A stretch of 64,000 nucleotides of DNA from Thiodiazotropha sp040506705 (lineage in GTDB: Bacteria > Pseudomonadota > Gammaproteobacteria > Chromatiales > Chromatiaceae): assembly GCA_040506705.1 (NCBI GenBank), contig JBEVWG010000002.1, positions 62,001 to 126,000 on the forward strand, given 5' to 3'. The position numbers were made by a program, and so were the translations under genes. Shown in pieces: positions 52,250 to 61,045 of this stretch (the stretch's first letter is position 1; each line of letters begins with the position of its first letter). Under the pieces are notes generated by a model. That model ran no database searches. It worked only from the letters and a program-made list of their open reading frames with translations, and was not told where the DNA came from.

Positions 52250-53374
52250 ATGTTTGGCCTAAGCAGCAAAAAAACAATCACACAGCAGATGCAGCAGATA
52301 TCTCAGCAAAGTGATCAGATTCAGGCTCTCGAACAACAGGTAGCCAACCTCACGGAAGAGAATGAAGTATTAAGGAACGAATCAGACAGCTTAAAGACTG
52401 ACCAGCAGTTGCAGCAGCAATTATTCAGTAATTTCATCAGTTTTGGTGAGTCCTTTACGCAACTTCAACACTCCTTGAGCCATACCGCGAACTCCATGAA
52501 GGAGGAGAAGCAGAATGCCATCAAGGGTTCTGAAATCTCCTCTCAGGCTATCTCCGGGGTGGAAATAATGAGTAGTGAGATCGAAAATGTCACTGCAATT
52601 TCAAAGGAGAGCTCTGAGAGTGTAGTCAAGTTGAGCACTATTGCAGATAGCATCAGTAACTTCGTCTCTATCATTCAGGGAATTTCTGAACAGACCAATC
52701 TATTGGCACTGAATGCTGCCATAGAGGCTGCCAGGGCCGGTGAAATGGGACGCGGTTTTGCAGTTGTTGCCGATGAAGTGCGGAATCTTGCAGGCAGAAC
52801 CCGCGAAGCGACATCCGAAATCGCCACACTGGTGGATACCATTACCCAAGAGACAAAGAAGTCTGTTGAGACCATGTCATCAGTCATGGATGTAACCGAC
52901 AACTTCCAGACCCAGGTCTCCCAATCCATAGAAAAAATAAAGCAGCAATTTGAACTTTCGAAGATGATGGAGGGCACAATCGCCTCTACTTCGCTGCGGG
53001 CATTTGTCGAGCTGGCCAAACTGGATCATTTAATATTTAAGTTTGGTATCTATAAATCCTTCATGGGTCTAGCAGACCTTGATCCAGACTCATTACCGGA
53101 TCACAAGAACTGCCGTCTGGGCGATTGGTACTACCAAGGGGAAGGTCTGGCCTGTTTCTCTCAACTGCCTGGATATCGTGAGATCGAAGCACCGCATAAT
53201 GAGGTACACAAAAATGGTAAGCTTGCTTTGAAATGCGCCAATAACGGGGATCGCAAGGCAGGGATCGATGCTATCTCCCAAATGGAAGATGCCAGTATGA
53301 ATGTACTTTCCAGCCTTGAACAACTGGCCCGGGCAGGAGAACAGAACGCAAACATTCTCTGCGCCAGTGAGTAA
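52250..53374 (+). CDS. Soluble methyl-accepting chemotaxis protein with C-terminal CZB domain
   Basis: 374 residues with no membrane segment. An N-terminal coiled coil (about 5-60) precedes a short MCP signalling domain whose hairpin tip is SEQTNLLALNAAIEAARAGE, and a C-terminal CZB domain (DHLIFKFGIYKSFMG, CRLGDWYYQGEG, APHNEVHKNGK) that supplies zinc-binding His and Cys. CZB domains sense zinc or oxidants such as hypochlorous acid in DgcZ and McpA-type proteins. Start ATG 52250 has GAGG 6 nt upstream. No chemotaxis genes are nearby. Confidence 0.92.
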   Translation: MFGLSSKKTITQQMQQISQQSDQIQALEQQVANLTEENEVLRNESDSLKTDQQLQQQLFSNFISFGESFTQLQHSLSHTANSMKEEKQNAIKGSEISSQAISGVEIMSSEIENVTAISKESSESVVKLSTIADSISNFVSIIQGISEQTNLLALNAAIEAARAGEMGRGFAVVADEVRNLAGRTREATSEIATLVDTITQETKKSVETMSSVMDVTDNFQTQVSQSIEKIKQQFELSKMMEGTIASTSLRAFVELAKLDHLIFKFGIYKSFMGLADLDPDSLPDHKNCRLGDWYYQGEGLACFSQLPGYREIEAPHNEVHKNGKLALKCANNGDRKAGIDAISQMEDASMNVLSSLEQLARAGEQNANILCASE

Positions 53375-53390
53375 CCCGAACTATTAACTG

Positions 53391-53843
53391 TCACTTAGCG
53401 GTATCGTTGCTGCTCGCCACGGCAGCAGCTCTCTCAACCATCTTATCGACAATGGCATAGATACCTACGTGCCGGTTGGGGCTGAGATGCTCTTCCAGGC
53501 GCAGCCGTTTGAACAGACTATCCACATCCATATCCTGAATCTTTCCCAAAGTGAGATTCGACAACAGATCGATCAATAGTGCTAAAACACCTTTGATTAT
53601 TGCTGTATCACAATCACCCGTAAATTGAATAAGTTGCGGATCAAACTGATCCCTCTGAGCCTCCACATGCACTCTACTCATGCAGGGTTTGACCCAATTC
53701 TGCTCCGTTTTCATCTCATCCGGCATACGCGGAAGCTGCTCACCCAATTCGATCAGATACTGATAACGTGCTTCCCAATCTTCAAGAAACTCAAAGGTTT
53801 CGACGATATGTTCAATGCTCTCGGCATTTGATAGCGTAGTCAT
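53391..53843 (-). CDS. sufE: SufE-type sulfur acceptor protein
   Basis: 150 residues. SufE family: WEARYQYLIELGEQLPRMP, active-site Cys in NWVKPCMSRVHVEA, then FTGDCDTAIIKGVLALLIDLLSNLT. It accepts persulfide from the cysteine desulfurase SufS and stimulates it. The family usually has VxGCxS rather than KPCMS at this Cys. I start at ATG 53843; a GTG at 53858 is possible. It closes the suf run, 30 bp after the A-type carrier. Confidence 0.9.
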   Translation of the reverse strand: MTTLSNAESIEHIVETFEFLEDWEARYQYLIELGEQLPRMPDEMKTEQNWVKPCMSRVHVEAQRDQFDPQLIQFTGDCDTAIIKGVLALLIDLLSNLTLGKIQDMDVDSLFKRLRLEEHLSPNRHVGIYAIVDKMVERAAAVASSNDTAK

Positions 53844-53873
53844 AGTCTGACAATCCACAGCAGGCGAAAACCG

Positions 53874-54200
53874 TCATACACTGAACGATTCACCACAGCC
53901 ACAACTCTCCTTAACATTAGGGTTAATAAATTCGAACCCTTCATTGAGTGCGTTCTCCTTTACATAGTCAATGGTCATGCCATCCAGCATAGAGAGACTA
54001 CTGCTATCAACCACCACCTTCACACCATGACTTTCAAAAACATTGTCATCGTCATCGACATGCTCAGCATAATCGACAATATAGGCAAAACCTGTGCAGC
54101 CACTTTTTTTCGTACCCAGTCGCAAGCCAATACCAGAACCATGACTCGCCAACATTTTTTCTACATGTCTGGCAGCATTATCTGTTAATTCTATAGACAT
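53874..54200 (-). CDS. sufA: A-type Fe-S carrier (SufA/IscA family)
   Basis: 108 residues. The three cluster cysteines are in place: GCTGFAY (about 35) and ESCGCGE (about 100-102). MSIELTDNAARHVEKMLAS is the usual N-terminus. It receives clusters from the SufBCD scaffold and passes them to target apoproteins. It is 45 bp downstream of the SufT gene and has GAGGTG upstream of its ATG. It could equally be called an IscA; context favours SufA. Confidence 0.92.
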   Translation of the reverse strand: MSIELTDNAARHVEKMLASHGSGIGLRLGTKKSGCTGFAYIVDYAEHVDDDDNVFESHGVKVVVDSSSLSMLDGMTIDYVKENALNEGFEFINPNVKESCGCGESFSV

Positions 54201-54245
54201 CTTTACACCTCATTAATCCAGTGACTTGCGCGGAGGGTCAATAAC

Positions 54246-54584
54246 CTACATCAAACCTAACTGCAACAAAGCCTCTTCACTCATTCGCTCTTTGCTCCAG
54301 GGAGGATTCCACACCAGACGTATCGTGGCATCACGCACACCCGGCACTGCATCGACTACCCGGCCTACCTCTTTGGGTAAGGTACCCGCTACAGGACAGG
54401 CAGGAGCAGTGAGCGTCATCTCCACCTCAACTCTGCCCTGATCATCTACATCCAACCGATATATCAATCCAAGATCATAGATATTTACCGGAATCTCCGG
54501 GTCATAAACGGTTCTTAGAGCATCGATCAGATCATCCCGAGACGGGGGGTCTGCTTCGCTTTTATTGGTACTAAAAAAGTTCAA
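54246..54584 (-). CDS. sufT: SufT/DUF59 Fe-S maturation protein
   Basis: 112 residues. The DUF59 (MIP18-like) core has LRTVYDPEIPVNIYDLGLIYRL and MTLTAPACPVAGTLPKEV, with the conserved Cys. The start is TTG 54584 with AGGA 7 nt upstream. SufT helps mature Fe-S proteins under high demand. It lies between sufD and the A-type carrier, the usual place for this gene in many proteobacterial suf operons. Confidence 0.93.
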   Translation of the reverse strand: MNFFSTNKSEADPPSRDDLIDALRTVYDPEIPVNIYDLGLIYRLDVDDQGRVEVEMTLTAPACPVAGTLPKEVGRVVDAVPGVRDATIRLVWNPPWSKERMSEEALLQLGLM

Positions 54585-54597
54585 CCTGGAATCCTCA

Positions 54598-55908
54598 TCA
54601 AGATTCAGCCAACGTCTCCTGAAAGCTTACTCTTTGATTTAATATTTCTATCAGTTCCGGATGTTCAAATCGCTCTACCACATCTGCAATAAAACCCTGG
54701 CACAGCAGTCGCTTTGCCTGCTCCTCATTGAGTCCACGGGAACGCATATAGAACATCGCCTGTTGATCCAACTGGCCAACTGTCGTGCCATGACTACACA
54801 CTACATCATCAGCCAGAATCATCAGCTGAGGCTTGGTGTCCACTTCAGCACGCCGTGACAGCATCAGATTGGCATTATGCAAATGGGCTTCACTCTTTTG
54901 CGCCTGTTCGCCCACCTGAATCAGTCCATCGAAAACGGCTCTGCCAGAGCCACGCAGAATGCCTTTGAAATTTTCTCTACTTGTGCAATGTGGCACCTGA
55001 TGATCGACATCAAGATGATAATCACTCAATTGACCATCACTAACCAGATAGAGCCCATCCAACTCACAATGGGCATCGGCTTGCATAAAACGATTATGCA
55101 GAACCGTGCGTGACCAACGACTACCAACCGCAGCATTGACCCCTCGATAGTTGGCCCTCGCCTGTAATGCGATATGAATATCGCTTAGATGGTAAGCCTG
55201 GTCACTCTCCATTTGCAGTCGCTTATGAGTGAGTTGAGCTGCTTCAGCCAAACTGATCTCATACACAAGGTGATTGAAACTGCCGATGCCCTCTTCCAGT
55301 GACTGATATCGTTCAATCAACTCAGCATCAGCCCCCGTTTCCATTAGTATCAGGTGGCGTGTAGGAATTTTACAGCCAGTTGCCTGACGACTGGTCAAGT
55401 GCAGAAGTTCAATAGGAGCACTCAGCTTGACCCCCTCGAACACCTGAATCAGAGCACCATCCTGAAAACCGGCGAGATTGAGGGCGGCAAAGCCATCCTC
55501 CCCCAGTCCGGTCTGTGATCCCACTGCCTCGAGCACCCTTCGATTGCCTTCAGCTAGAGCGGATTTCAAGCTGCTGATCTTGATCCCTGTATGCTGACAC
55601 TCGGAGAGTTGGGCCTGGTAGAGCCCATCGACAAAGACCAGGCGGCCAGCAACCGGCTGTTTAAGGAAGTGCGTTTCAACTTCCAGCTGATTCACCGTGA
55701 TGTCAGCAGGTGGTGTTGCAAAATCCTGCTTTAGCAGACCCTCAACAGAGGTATAGCGCCAGGCTTCAAGACGTGGATTGGGGTAACCCAGCTCCTCAAA
55801 TCGCGCCAATGCCGCCAGACGTCGATCAAACAGACCATCATCCGGTTTCATCAGGCATTCGATGCTGTTTCGCGCCTTGCTTTTGTACTCTTCTAATGGG
55901 ACGTTCAC
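54598..55908 (-). CDS. sufD: SufD, Fe-S scaffold subunit
   Basis: 436 residues. SufD features: RLEAWRYTSVEGLLKQDF in the N-terminal part; the beta-helix core with LVYEISLAEAAQLTHKRLQ, RSRTVLHNRFMQADAHCELDGLYL-like sequence, VDHQVPHCTSRENFKGILRG; and VCSHGTTVGQLDQQAMFYMRSRGLNEEQAKRLL with the conserved His. The start is GTG 55908, overlapping the sufC stop (GTGA). It forms the SufBC2D scaffold. Confidence 0.95.
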   Translation of the reverse strand: MNVPLEEYKSKARNSIECLMKPDDGLFDRRLAALARFEELGYPNPRLEAWRYTSVEGLLKQDFATPPADITVNQLEVETHFLKQPVAGRLVFVDGLYQAQLSECQHTGIKISSLKSALAEGNRRVLEAVGSQTGLGEDGFAALNLAGFQDGALIQVFEGVKLSAPIELLHLTSRQATGCKIPTRHLILMETGADAELIERYQSLEEGIGSFNHLVYEISLAEAAQLTHKRLQMESDQAYHLSDIHIALQARANYRGVNAAVGSRWSRTVLHNRFMQADAHCELDGLYLVSDGQLSDYHLDVDHQVPHCTSRENFKGILRGSGRAVFDGLIQVGEQAQKSEAHLHNANLMLSRRAEVDTKPQLMILADDVVCSHGTTVGQLDQQAMFYMRSRGLNEEQAKRLLCQGFIADVVERFEHPELIEILNQRVSFQETLAES

Positions 55909-56657
55909 GCAGCAGCCTCCTCTAGAAGCCAGCCATAGCCTTTGGCCTCCAACTCCAGGGCCAACTCCTTACCCCCAGAGCGGATGATCCGACCACCAGC
56001 AAGCACATGCACTCGATCAGGTTCGATATAGTCCAGCAGTCGCTGGTAGTGGGTCACCACAATCATTCCCCTATCCGCAGAGCGCAACATATTGACCCCA
56101 TCGGCCACGGTGCGCAGTGCATCAATATCAAGCCCGGAATCGGTCTCATCCAGAATCGCAAGATTGGGCTCCAGCATCGCCATTTGCAGGATTTCATTAC
56201 GTTTCTTTTCGCCACCTGAAAAGCCTGCATTCACTGAACGCTTCAGCAGTTTTTCATCCAGCTTCACCAACCTTGCCTTCTCTTTAACCTGCTTCATAAA
56301 ACTCAGAGTATCGATCTCGGGTTCGCCTCTGGCCTTACGTATTGAATTCATCGACTCTCGCAAGAAGGTCATGTTGTTCACACCAGGCAGTTCCACTGGA
56401 TACTGCATCGCTAAAAATACTCCTTTTTGAGCGCGCTCTTCAGGCTCAAGCTGCAGCAGATTAATCCCCATATAGGAGACTTCTCCACCCGTTACGGTAT
56501 AGCCATCCCTACCCGAGAGGATATGTGCCAAAGTACTCTTACCAGAGCCGTTCGGCCCCATGATGGCGTGTACTTCACCTGGCTTGATCTCAAGATCAAT
56601 ACCTCGCAGGATCTCTTTACCCTCTACGTTGGCGGTCAAACTCTTAATCGATAACAT
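55905..56657 (-). CDS. sufC: SufC, Fe-S scaffold ATPase
   Basis: 250 residues from ATG 56657, which has AGGAG 6 nt upstream; the frame can be extended to 56675 but E. coli SufC starts at MLSIK. Walker A GPNGSGKST, signature FSGGEKKRNEILQ, Walker B LAILDETDSGLDIDAL and switch VVTHYQR are all intact. It powers cluster assembly on SufB-SufD. Downstream gene overlaps. Confidence 0.97.
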   Translation of the reverse strand: MLSIKSLTANVEGKEILRGIDLEIKPGEVHAIMGPNGSGKSTLAHILSGRDGYTVTGGEVSYMGINLLQLEPEERAQKGVFLAMQYPVELPGVNNMTFLRESMNSIRKARGEPEIDTLSFMKQVKEKARLVKLDEKLLKRSVNAGFSGGEKKRNEILQMAMLEPNLAILDETDSGLDIDALRTVADGVNMLRSADRGMIVVTHYQRLLDYIEPDRVHVLAGGRIIRSGGKELALELEAKGYGWLLEEAAA

Positions 56658-56697
56658 CTCTATCTCCTCACTCATACTGCATTGTCTCTAAAACCGC

Positions 56698-58143
56698 TTA
56701 ACCAACAGCCCCTTCCAGACTCACTGCCAGCAGTTTCTGGGCTTCAACCGCAAACTCCATCGGTAACTCTTTAAAGACCTCTTTACAAAAACCGTTGATG
56801 ATCATCGACACGGCATCTTCTTCAGAGAGACCCCGTTGCCGACAATAGAAAAGTTGATCCTCGCTGACCTTGGAGGTGGTTGCTTCATGCTCCACCTGAG
56901 CCGTGGGATTCTTCACTTCGATATATGGAAAGGTATGTGCGGCACAACGATCACCGATCAACAGAGAGTCGCATCGGGTATGATTTCGCGCGTTTTCTGC
57001 TTTGGCTGCCACCCTGACCAATCCCCGATAGGTATTACTGCTTTTCATTGCAGATATGCCTTTTGAGACAATGGTGCTACGGCTGTTCTCACCAATATGG
57101 ATCATTTTGGTGCCGGTATCTGCCTGCTGGTAACCCTTGGTCACTGCAACAGAATAGAATTCACCCACACTATCCTTACCACGTAGTATGCAGCTGGGAT
57201 ATTTCCAGGTAACCGCAGAGCCGGTCTCAACTTGAGTCCATGAGATGTGTGAGCGGTCACCCCTGCAATCTCCACGCTTGGTGACAAAGTTGTAGATGCC
57301 ACCGCGACCCTGCATATCCCCTGGATACCAATTCTGAACCGTTGAATATTTGATCTTCGCATCGTCAAGTGCCACCAACTCAACGACTGCTGCATGCAAC
57401 TGATTTTCATCCCGCATTGGAGCAGTACAGCCCTCAAGATAACTCACCTCACCAGCCTCTTCCGCTACTATCAGGGTGCGTTCAAACTGCCCCGTCCTGG
57501 CTTCGTTTATGCGGAAATAGGTGGATAACTCCATTGGGCATTTAACCCCCTTGGGGATGAATACAAAGGTTCCATCACTGAACACCGCACTGTTGAGCGC
57601 AGCAAAAAAGTTGTCTTTATAGGGCACTACCGAGAACATGTATCGCCTTACCAGTTCGGGATATTCACGCAACGCTTCTGACATGGAACAGAAGATGACC
57701 CCTGCCTCGCTGAGGCTCTCACGAAAGGTAGTGGCAACCGATACGCTATCGAATACTGCATCAACTGCAACACCCGCCAGAGCTTTCTGTTCGTCGATTG
57801 GTATTCCCAGTTTCTCGTAGGTCGCAAGCAGTTCAGGATCGACCTGATCCAGACTTTCAAGCGCAACGGGGCGCTTTGGTGATGAGTAGTAAGAGATCCC
57901 TTGAAAATCGACTGGAGGATGGTTGATTTTTGCCCATTCCGGCTTCTCCATGGTTAACCAGTATCGGTAGGCTTCAAGGCGCTTCTCCAGCATCCACTCC
58001 GGCTCATCCTTACGGGCTGAGATGGCGCGAACCACCGCTTCACTAAGACCCGGAGGGAAGGTATCGGATTCGATTTTTGTAACGAAGCCTTGAGCATATT
58101 CACTCTCTATCAACTCTTCCATTTCTGTAGTGGTTTGACTCAT
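56698..58143 (-). CDS. sufB: SufB, Fe-S scaffold subunit
   Basis: About 481 residues. SufB hallmarks: PEWMLEKRLEAYRYW, GVIFCSMSEALREYP, VPYKDNFFAALNSAVFSDGTFVFIPKGVKCPMELSTYFRIN, YLEGCTAPM, and the C-terminal VEHEATTSKVSEDQLFYCRQRGLSEEDAVSMI. The start is ATG 58143 (GGAG upstream); ATG 58146 is too close to the ribosome-binding site. The upstream neighbour is a small membrane protein gene 10 bp away; no sufS or iscR is next to it. Confidence 0.97.
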   Translation of the reverse strand: MSQTTTEMEELIESEYAQGFVTKIESDTFPPGLSEAVVRAISARKDEPEWMLEKRLEAYRYWLTMEKPEWAKINHPPVDFQGISYYSSPKRPVALESLDQVDPELLATYEKLGIPIDEQKALAGVAVDAVFDSVSVATTFRESLSEAGVIFCSMSEALREYPELVRRYMFSVVPYKDNFFAALNSAVFSDGTFVFIPKGVKCPMELSTYFRINEARTGQFERTLIVAEEAGEVSYLEGCTAPMRDENQLHAAVVELVALDDAKIKYSTVQNWYPGDMQGRGGIYNFVTKRGDCRGDRSHISWTQVETGSAVTWKYPSCILRGKDSVGEFYSVAVTKGYQQADTGTKMIHIGENSRSTIVSKGISAMKSSNTYRGLVRVAAKAENARNHTRCDSLLIGDRCAAHTFPYIEVKNPTAQVEHEATTSKVSEDQLFYCRQRGLSEEDAVSMIINGFCKEVFKELPMEFAVEAQKLLAVSLEGAVG

Positions 58144-58156
58144 CATCTACTCCAAT

Positions 58157-58402
58157 TTAACTCTGTGGAAGATTTGCATTACATCTAGAAAACGAATGCT
58201 TTTGAGAACTATGGCGACAACGGCTACCCCCGAGATAGAGGCACAGAGCCGTTGTAAAGAGGCCAACCAAGATAAATACAATGCCCAATTCGAATGCAGC
58301 CAAAATCAGGAACAGTATGCCGAATGCTGCACTGATGGCACTCAGTAGAAGCACTGGACCACCACAGCACTGGGGTGAAAAAAATCTGTTTAAACCATTC
58401 AT
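58157..58402 (-). CDS. Small two-helix membrane protein heading the suf operon
   Basis: 81 residues from ATG 58402, with GAGG 9 nt upstream. The N-terminus MNGLNRFFSPQCCGGPVLLLS is followed by two strongly hydrophobic segments (ISAAFGILFLILAAFELGIVFILVGLFTTALCLYLGG) and a basic, His/Ser-rich tail. It ends 10 bp before sufB, in the same direction. I recognise no family. Its position suggests transcription from the suf promoter. A chance open frame cannot be excluded. Confidence 0.45.
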   Translation of the reverse strand: MNGLNRFFSPQCCGGPVLLLSAISAAFGILFLILAAFELGIVFILVGLFTTALCLYLGGSRCRHSSQKHSFSRCNANLPQS

Positions 58403-58443
58403 CGCAAAATACCTCTGTCCCAGAACGCCAGGGACAACACATA

Positions 58444-58468
58444 ATAACATAGTAATATAGTCAGGTAT
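58444..58468 (-). promoter_or_regulatory. Probable IscR type-1-like binding site
   Basis: Read on the minus strand, it begins ATACCTGACTATATTACTAT and ends GTTAT. It matches 21 of 25 positions of the IscR type 1 consensus as I remember it, with the conserved GACT half and A/T centre. It lies about 45 bp upstream of the small membrane protein start, where the suf promoter should be. Regulation by Fe-S status is inferred; IscR or a Rrf2 relative must be encoded elsewhere. Confidence 0.6.
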
Positions 58469-58692
58469 TATGATTTGCAAGCTGTAAACCCAAGAGGAAT
58501 ACAGGGGAATAGATGAAACAAGCACTTATAGGGGATTTATTTTTTCCAATAAATCAGAAAGATAGATAACTTCGCGTTAAAAGTTATTGCAAGACTACCC
58601 TGATAGCATAGGGGTTACAGAGTATGATTTTATTGCATAAAGACTAGCGGCAGATTCGCAATGTTGCAGCTAACCTGCCTTCTCTGACAGCT

Positions 58693-59394
58693 TCAACCTT
58701 CAAGTATCGACTTCACACCCTTCGAAATGAGCCTTTCATAGAGAAATTTTTTCTTTCCATCCACATTGACACCTAAACCACCCATCATGGTGAAAAGGTC
58801 ATCGATAATGATCTCGGAGATATGTTGACCATCCTGCAGTGAGCCCTCAAGATCCCTGTTCATCGCCAGCATACAGGCCAGCGCGCCAATAACGTTCATC
58901 TGGTCCAACTCCAAATTATTGCTATCCAATGGCTCGGATTGTGGGGATACCTGCTCGGGCTCTTCGGGCAAGATACCGATGGTCGTACAGATCTTATGCA
59001 GATCGTCCTGATGAAAGCTGATATCCGCTGGGTAGTTGAATGAATTCTCACCCTTTTCGACAGAGAGGCCGATCAGTAACTCCTCATCAAATACCAGGAA
59101 CTTGCGAAAAAGTTCTTCTCTGATGATGCCGTTTATACTCATGTGGTGATCGATCAGTGCACTGCTGCAGGTGACAGAGACACCTCTTTTCAGCTCCTTG
59201 ACATCAGCAGGATAGAGCCTCAAAAATCCATCAACATAGACACGTTCATATGAGCGCTCTTCCACTTCAACTGATGCAAATCCTGCAAAATGAAAATAGA
59301 GTCGATCAATCTCCCTGAGCACCTTTTCATCGCCAGCAAAGTGGCTGGCATCTTCCCAACTAAAAAATATATCGGCTTCGCTCGCGAGGCTCAT
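58693..59394 (-). CDS. Protein of unknown function, soluble
   Basis: 233 residues from ATG 59394 (GGAAG just upstream); longer starts at 59421 and 59466 are possible. Soluble, acidic. Recognisable only as patterns: FSWEDASHFAGDEKVLREIDRLYFHFAGFASVEVEERSYERVYVDGFLRLYPADVKEL, a hydrophilic linker with PEEPEQVSPQ (about 160-175), and a conserved-looking C-terminal helix pair. No known domain. It is downstream of sdaA in the same direction. Confidence 0.65.
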   Translation of the reverse strand: MSLASEADIFFSWEDASHFAGDEKVLREIDRLYFHFAGFASVEVEERSYERVYVDGFLRLYPADVKELKRGVSVTCSSALIDHHMSINGIIREELFRKFLVFDEELLIGLSVEKGENSFNYPADISFHQDDLHKICTTIGILPEEPEQVSPQSEPLDSNNLELDQMNVIGALACMLAMNRDLEGSLQDGQHISEIIIDDLFTMMGGLGVNVDGKKKFLYERLISKGVKSILEG

Positions 59395-59505
59395 GGTGCT
59401 TCCATCTCCTAACTTATCCATATCCAGGCTTGATTCTAACCATTTATATTGGCTAAAGAAAAGCAAACCACGCTTTAAATCTATTTATGTCAGACTTAGC
59501 TCTTA

Positions 59506-60882
59506 TCAGCACTCAACAAGATTGACCGCCAAGCCACCACGGGAGGTCTCTTTATATTTTGTCTGCATATCAGCACCGGTCTCACGCATGGTCATGATCA
59601 CTTTGTCCAGGGAGATAAAATGGGAACCGTCACCTCGCAGGGCCATTCTTGAGGCATTTATGGCTTTAACTGCCCCCATCGCATTTCGTTCTATACAGGG
59701 AACCTGTACCAGCCCCCCTACTGGATCGCAGGTCAAACCCAGATTGTGCTCCATGCCGATCTCTGCGGCGTTTTCGACCTGTTGTGGTGTACCACCCAAA
59801 ACTTCGGTCAGAGCCCCTGCAGCCATGGAACAGGCTGACCCGACCTCTCCCTGACAACCAACCTCGGCCCCCGATATGGATGCATTCTCTTTATAGAGTA
59901 TGCCGATGGCACCGGCACAGAGCAGGAAACGAACAATCCCATCTTCACTGGCGCCTGGAGAGAAGCGCCAGTAGTAGTGCAATACCGCAGGAATAATCCC
60001 CGCAGCACCATTGGTCGGGGCAGTGACGACCCTGCCCCCGACTGCATTCTCTTCATTTACTGCAAGGGCAAAGAGATTGACCCAATCCATGGTACCCAAT
60101 GGCACAGTAGTCAGTTCACTATCATTACTTAACTGGCGAAATAACCTCGGAGCTCTGCGCTTGACCTTCAGGCCACCAGGTAACAGACCTTCACTGACAC
60201 ACCCCTTTTCAACACACTGCTGCATGACCTGCCAGATCTGCAGCAACTTCTGCCTGATCTCAGCTTTCTCCAGCCACACACACTCGTTCTCCAACATCAA
60301 CTGACTGATAGAGAGGCCATGCTCTTCGCACTGACCGAGTAACTCACGGCCACTTTTAAATGGATATTTCTGTGGTGATTGATCCTCTACTATCTGCGGT
60401 TGACCCTGCTCATCCGTCTGCACCACAAAACCACCCCCCACAGAGTAGAATTGCGCTTCCCGCAGAGAGGCCCCTGCCTCATCCAGGGCAATGAATTGCA
60501 TCCCATTGGGGTGTAGACCCAACTGCTTTCTACGAAAGAAAACCAGATCGTTTTCGGGATCAAAACGGATAGTATGGCCACCATGGAGTTCGATCTCTCT
60601 CTCAACACGGACCCGGTCCATACGCAGCGGGATCGCCTCAACTTCAACCTGATCCGGCGTCTCACCCTGTAATCCGAGAATCAGCGCCTTATCCGTACCA
60701 TGCCCTTTTCCGGTTGCACCCAGTGAACCATAAAGTTCAATCTTCAAGCGCTGCATTTTTGTTAGCTGACCTGCTTCAGTAAGCTGCTCTATGAAGCGTT
60801 TTGCAGCCAACATCGGGCCTACGGTATGGGAGCTCGAAGGTCCGATGCCGATTTTGAATAGATCAAACACACTGACAGCCAT
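59506..60882 (-). CDS. sdaA: L-serine ammonia-lyase (L-serine dehydratase)
   Basis: Converts L-serine to pyruvate and ammonia using a 4Fe-4S cluster. 458 residues. Start MAVSVFDLFKIGIGPSSSHTVGPMLAAKRF is diagnostic. The cysteines that bind the cluster are in the C-terminal half: LLCAGAIGIL, VGCQGEVGSACSMAAG and LTCDPVGGLVQVPC. Single-chain (alpha+beta fused) type as in E. coli SdaA. Its Fe-S demand fits the nearby suf operon. Confidence 0.95.
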   Translation of the reverse strand: MAVSVFDLFKIGIGPSSSHTVGPMLAAKRFIEQLTEAGQLTKMQRLKIELYGSLGATGKGHGTDKALILGLQGETPDQVEVEAIPLRMDRVRVEREIELHGGHTIRFDPENDLVFFRRKQLGLHPNGMQFIALDEAGASLREAQFYSVGGGFVVQTDEQGQPQIVEDQSPQKYPFKSGRELLGQCEEHGLSISQLMLENECVWLEKAEIRQKLLQIWQVMQQCVEKGCVSEGLLPGGLKVKRRAPRLFRQLSNDSELTTVPLGTMDWVNLFALAVNEENAVGGRVVTAPTNGAAGIIPAVLHYYWRFSPGASEDGIVRFLLCAGAIGILYKENASISGAEVGCQGEVGSACSMAAGALTEVLGGTPQQVENAAEIGMEHNLGLTCDPVGGLVQVPCIERNAMGAVKAINASRMALRGDGSHFISLDKVIMTMRETGADMQTKYKETSRGGLAVNLVEC

Positions 60883-61045
60883 GACACTTCTCCTCTATTC
60901 CCAAACACCCTGGGAATTCGCTTAGGGAGTCTATCCTGGATCTACACCAGAATATCCACCTTCAGATATGAAACGTACGAACAAACATCTCATAACCGAC
61001 AACAACAATATACCCACTTTGTGCGCAGTTTGACGCTACGTGTAC

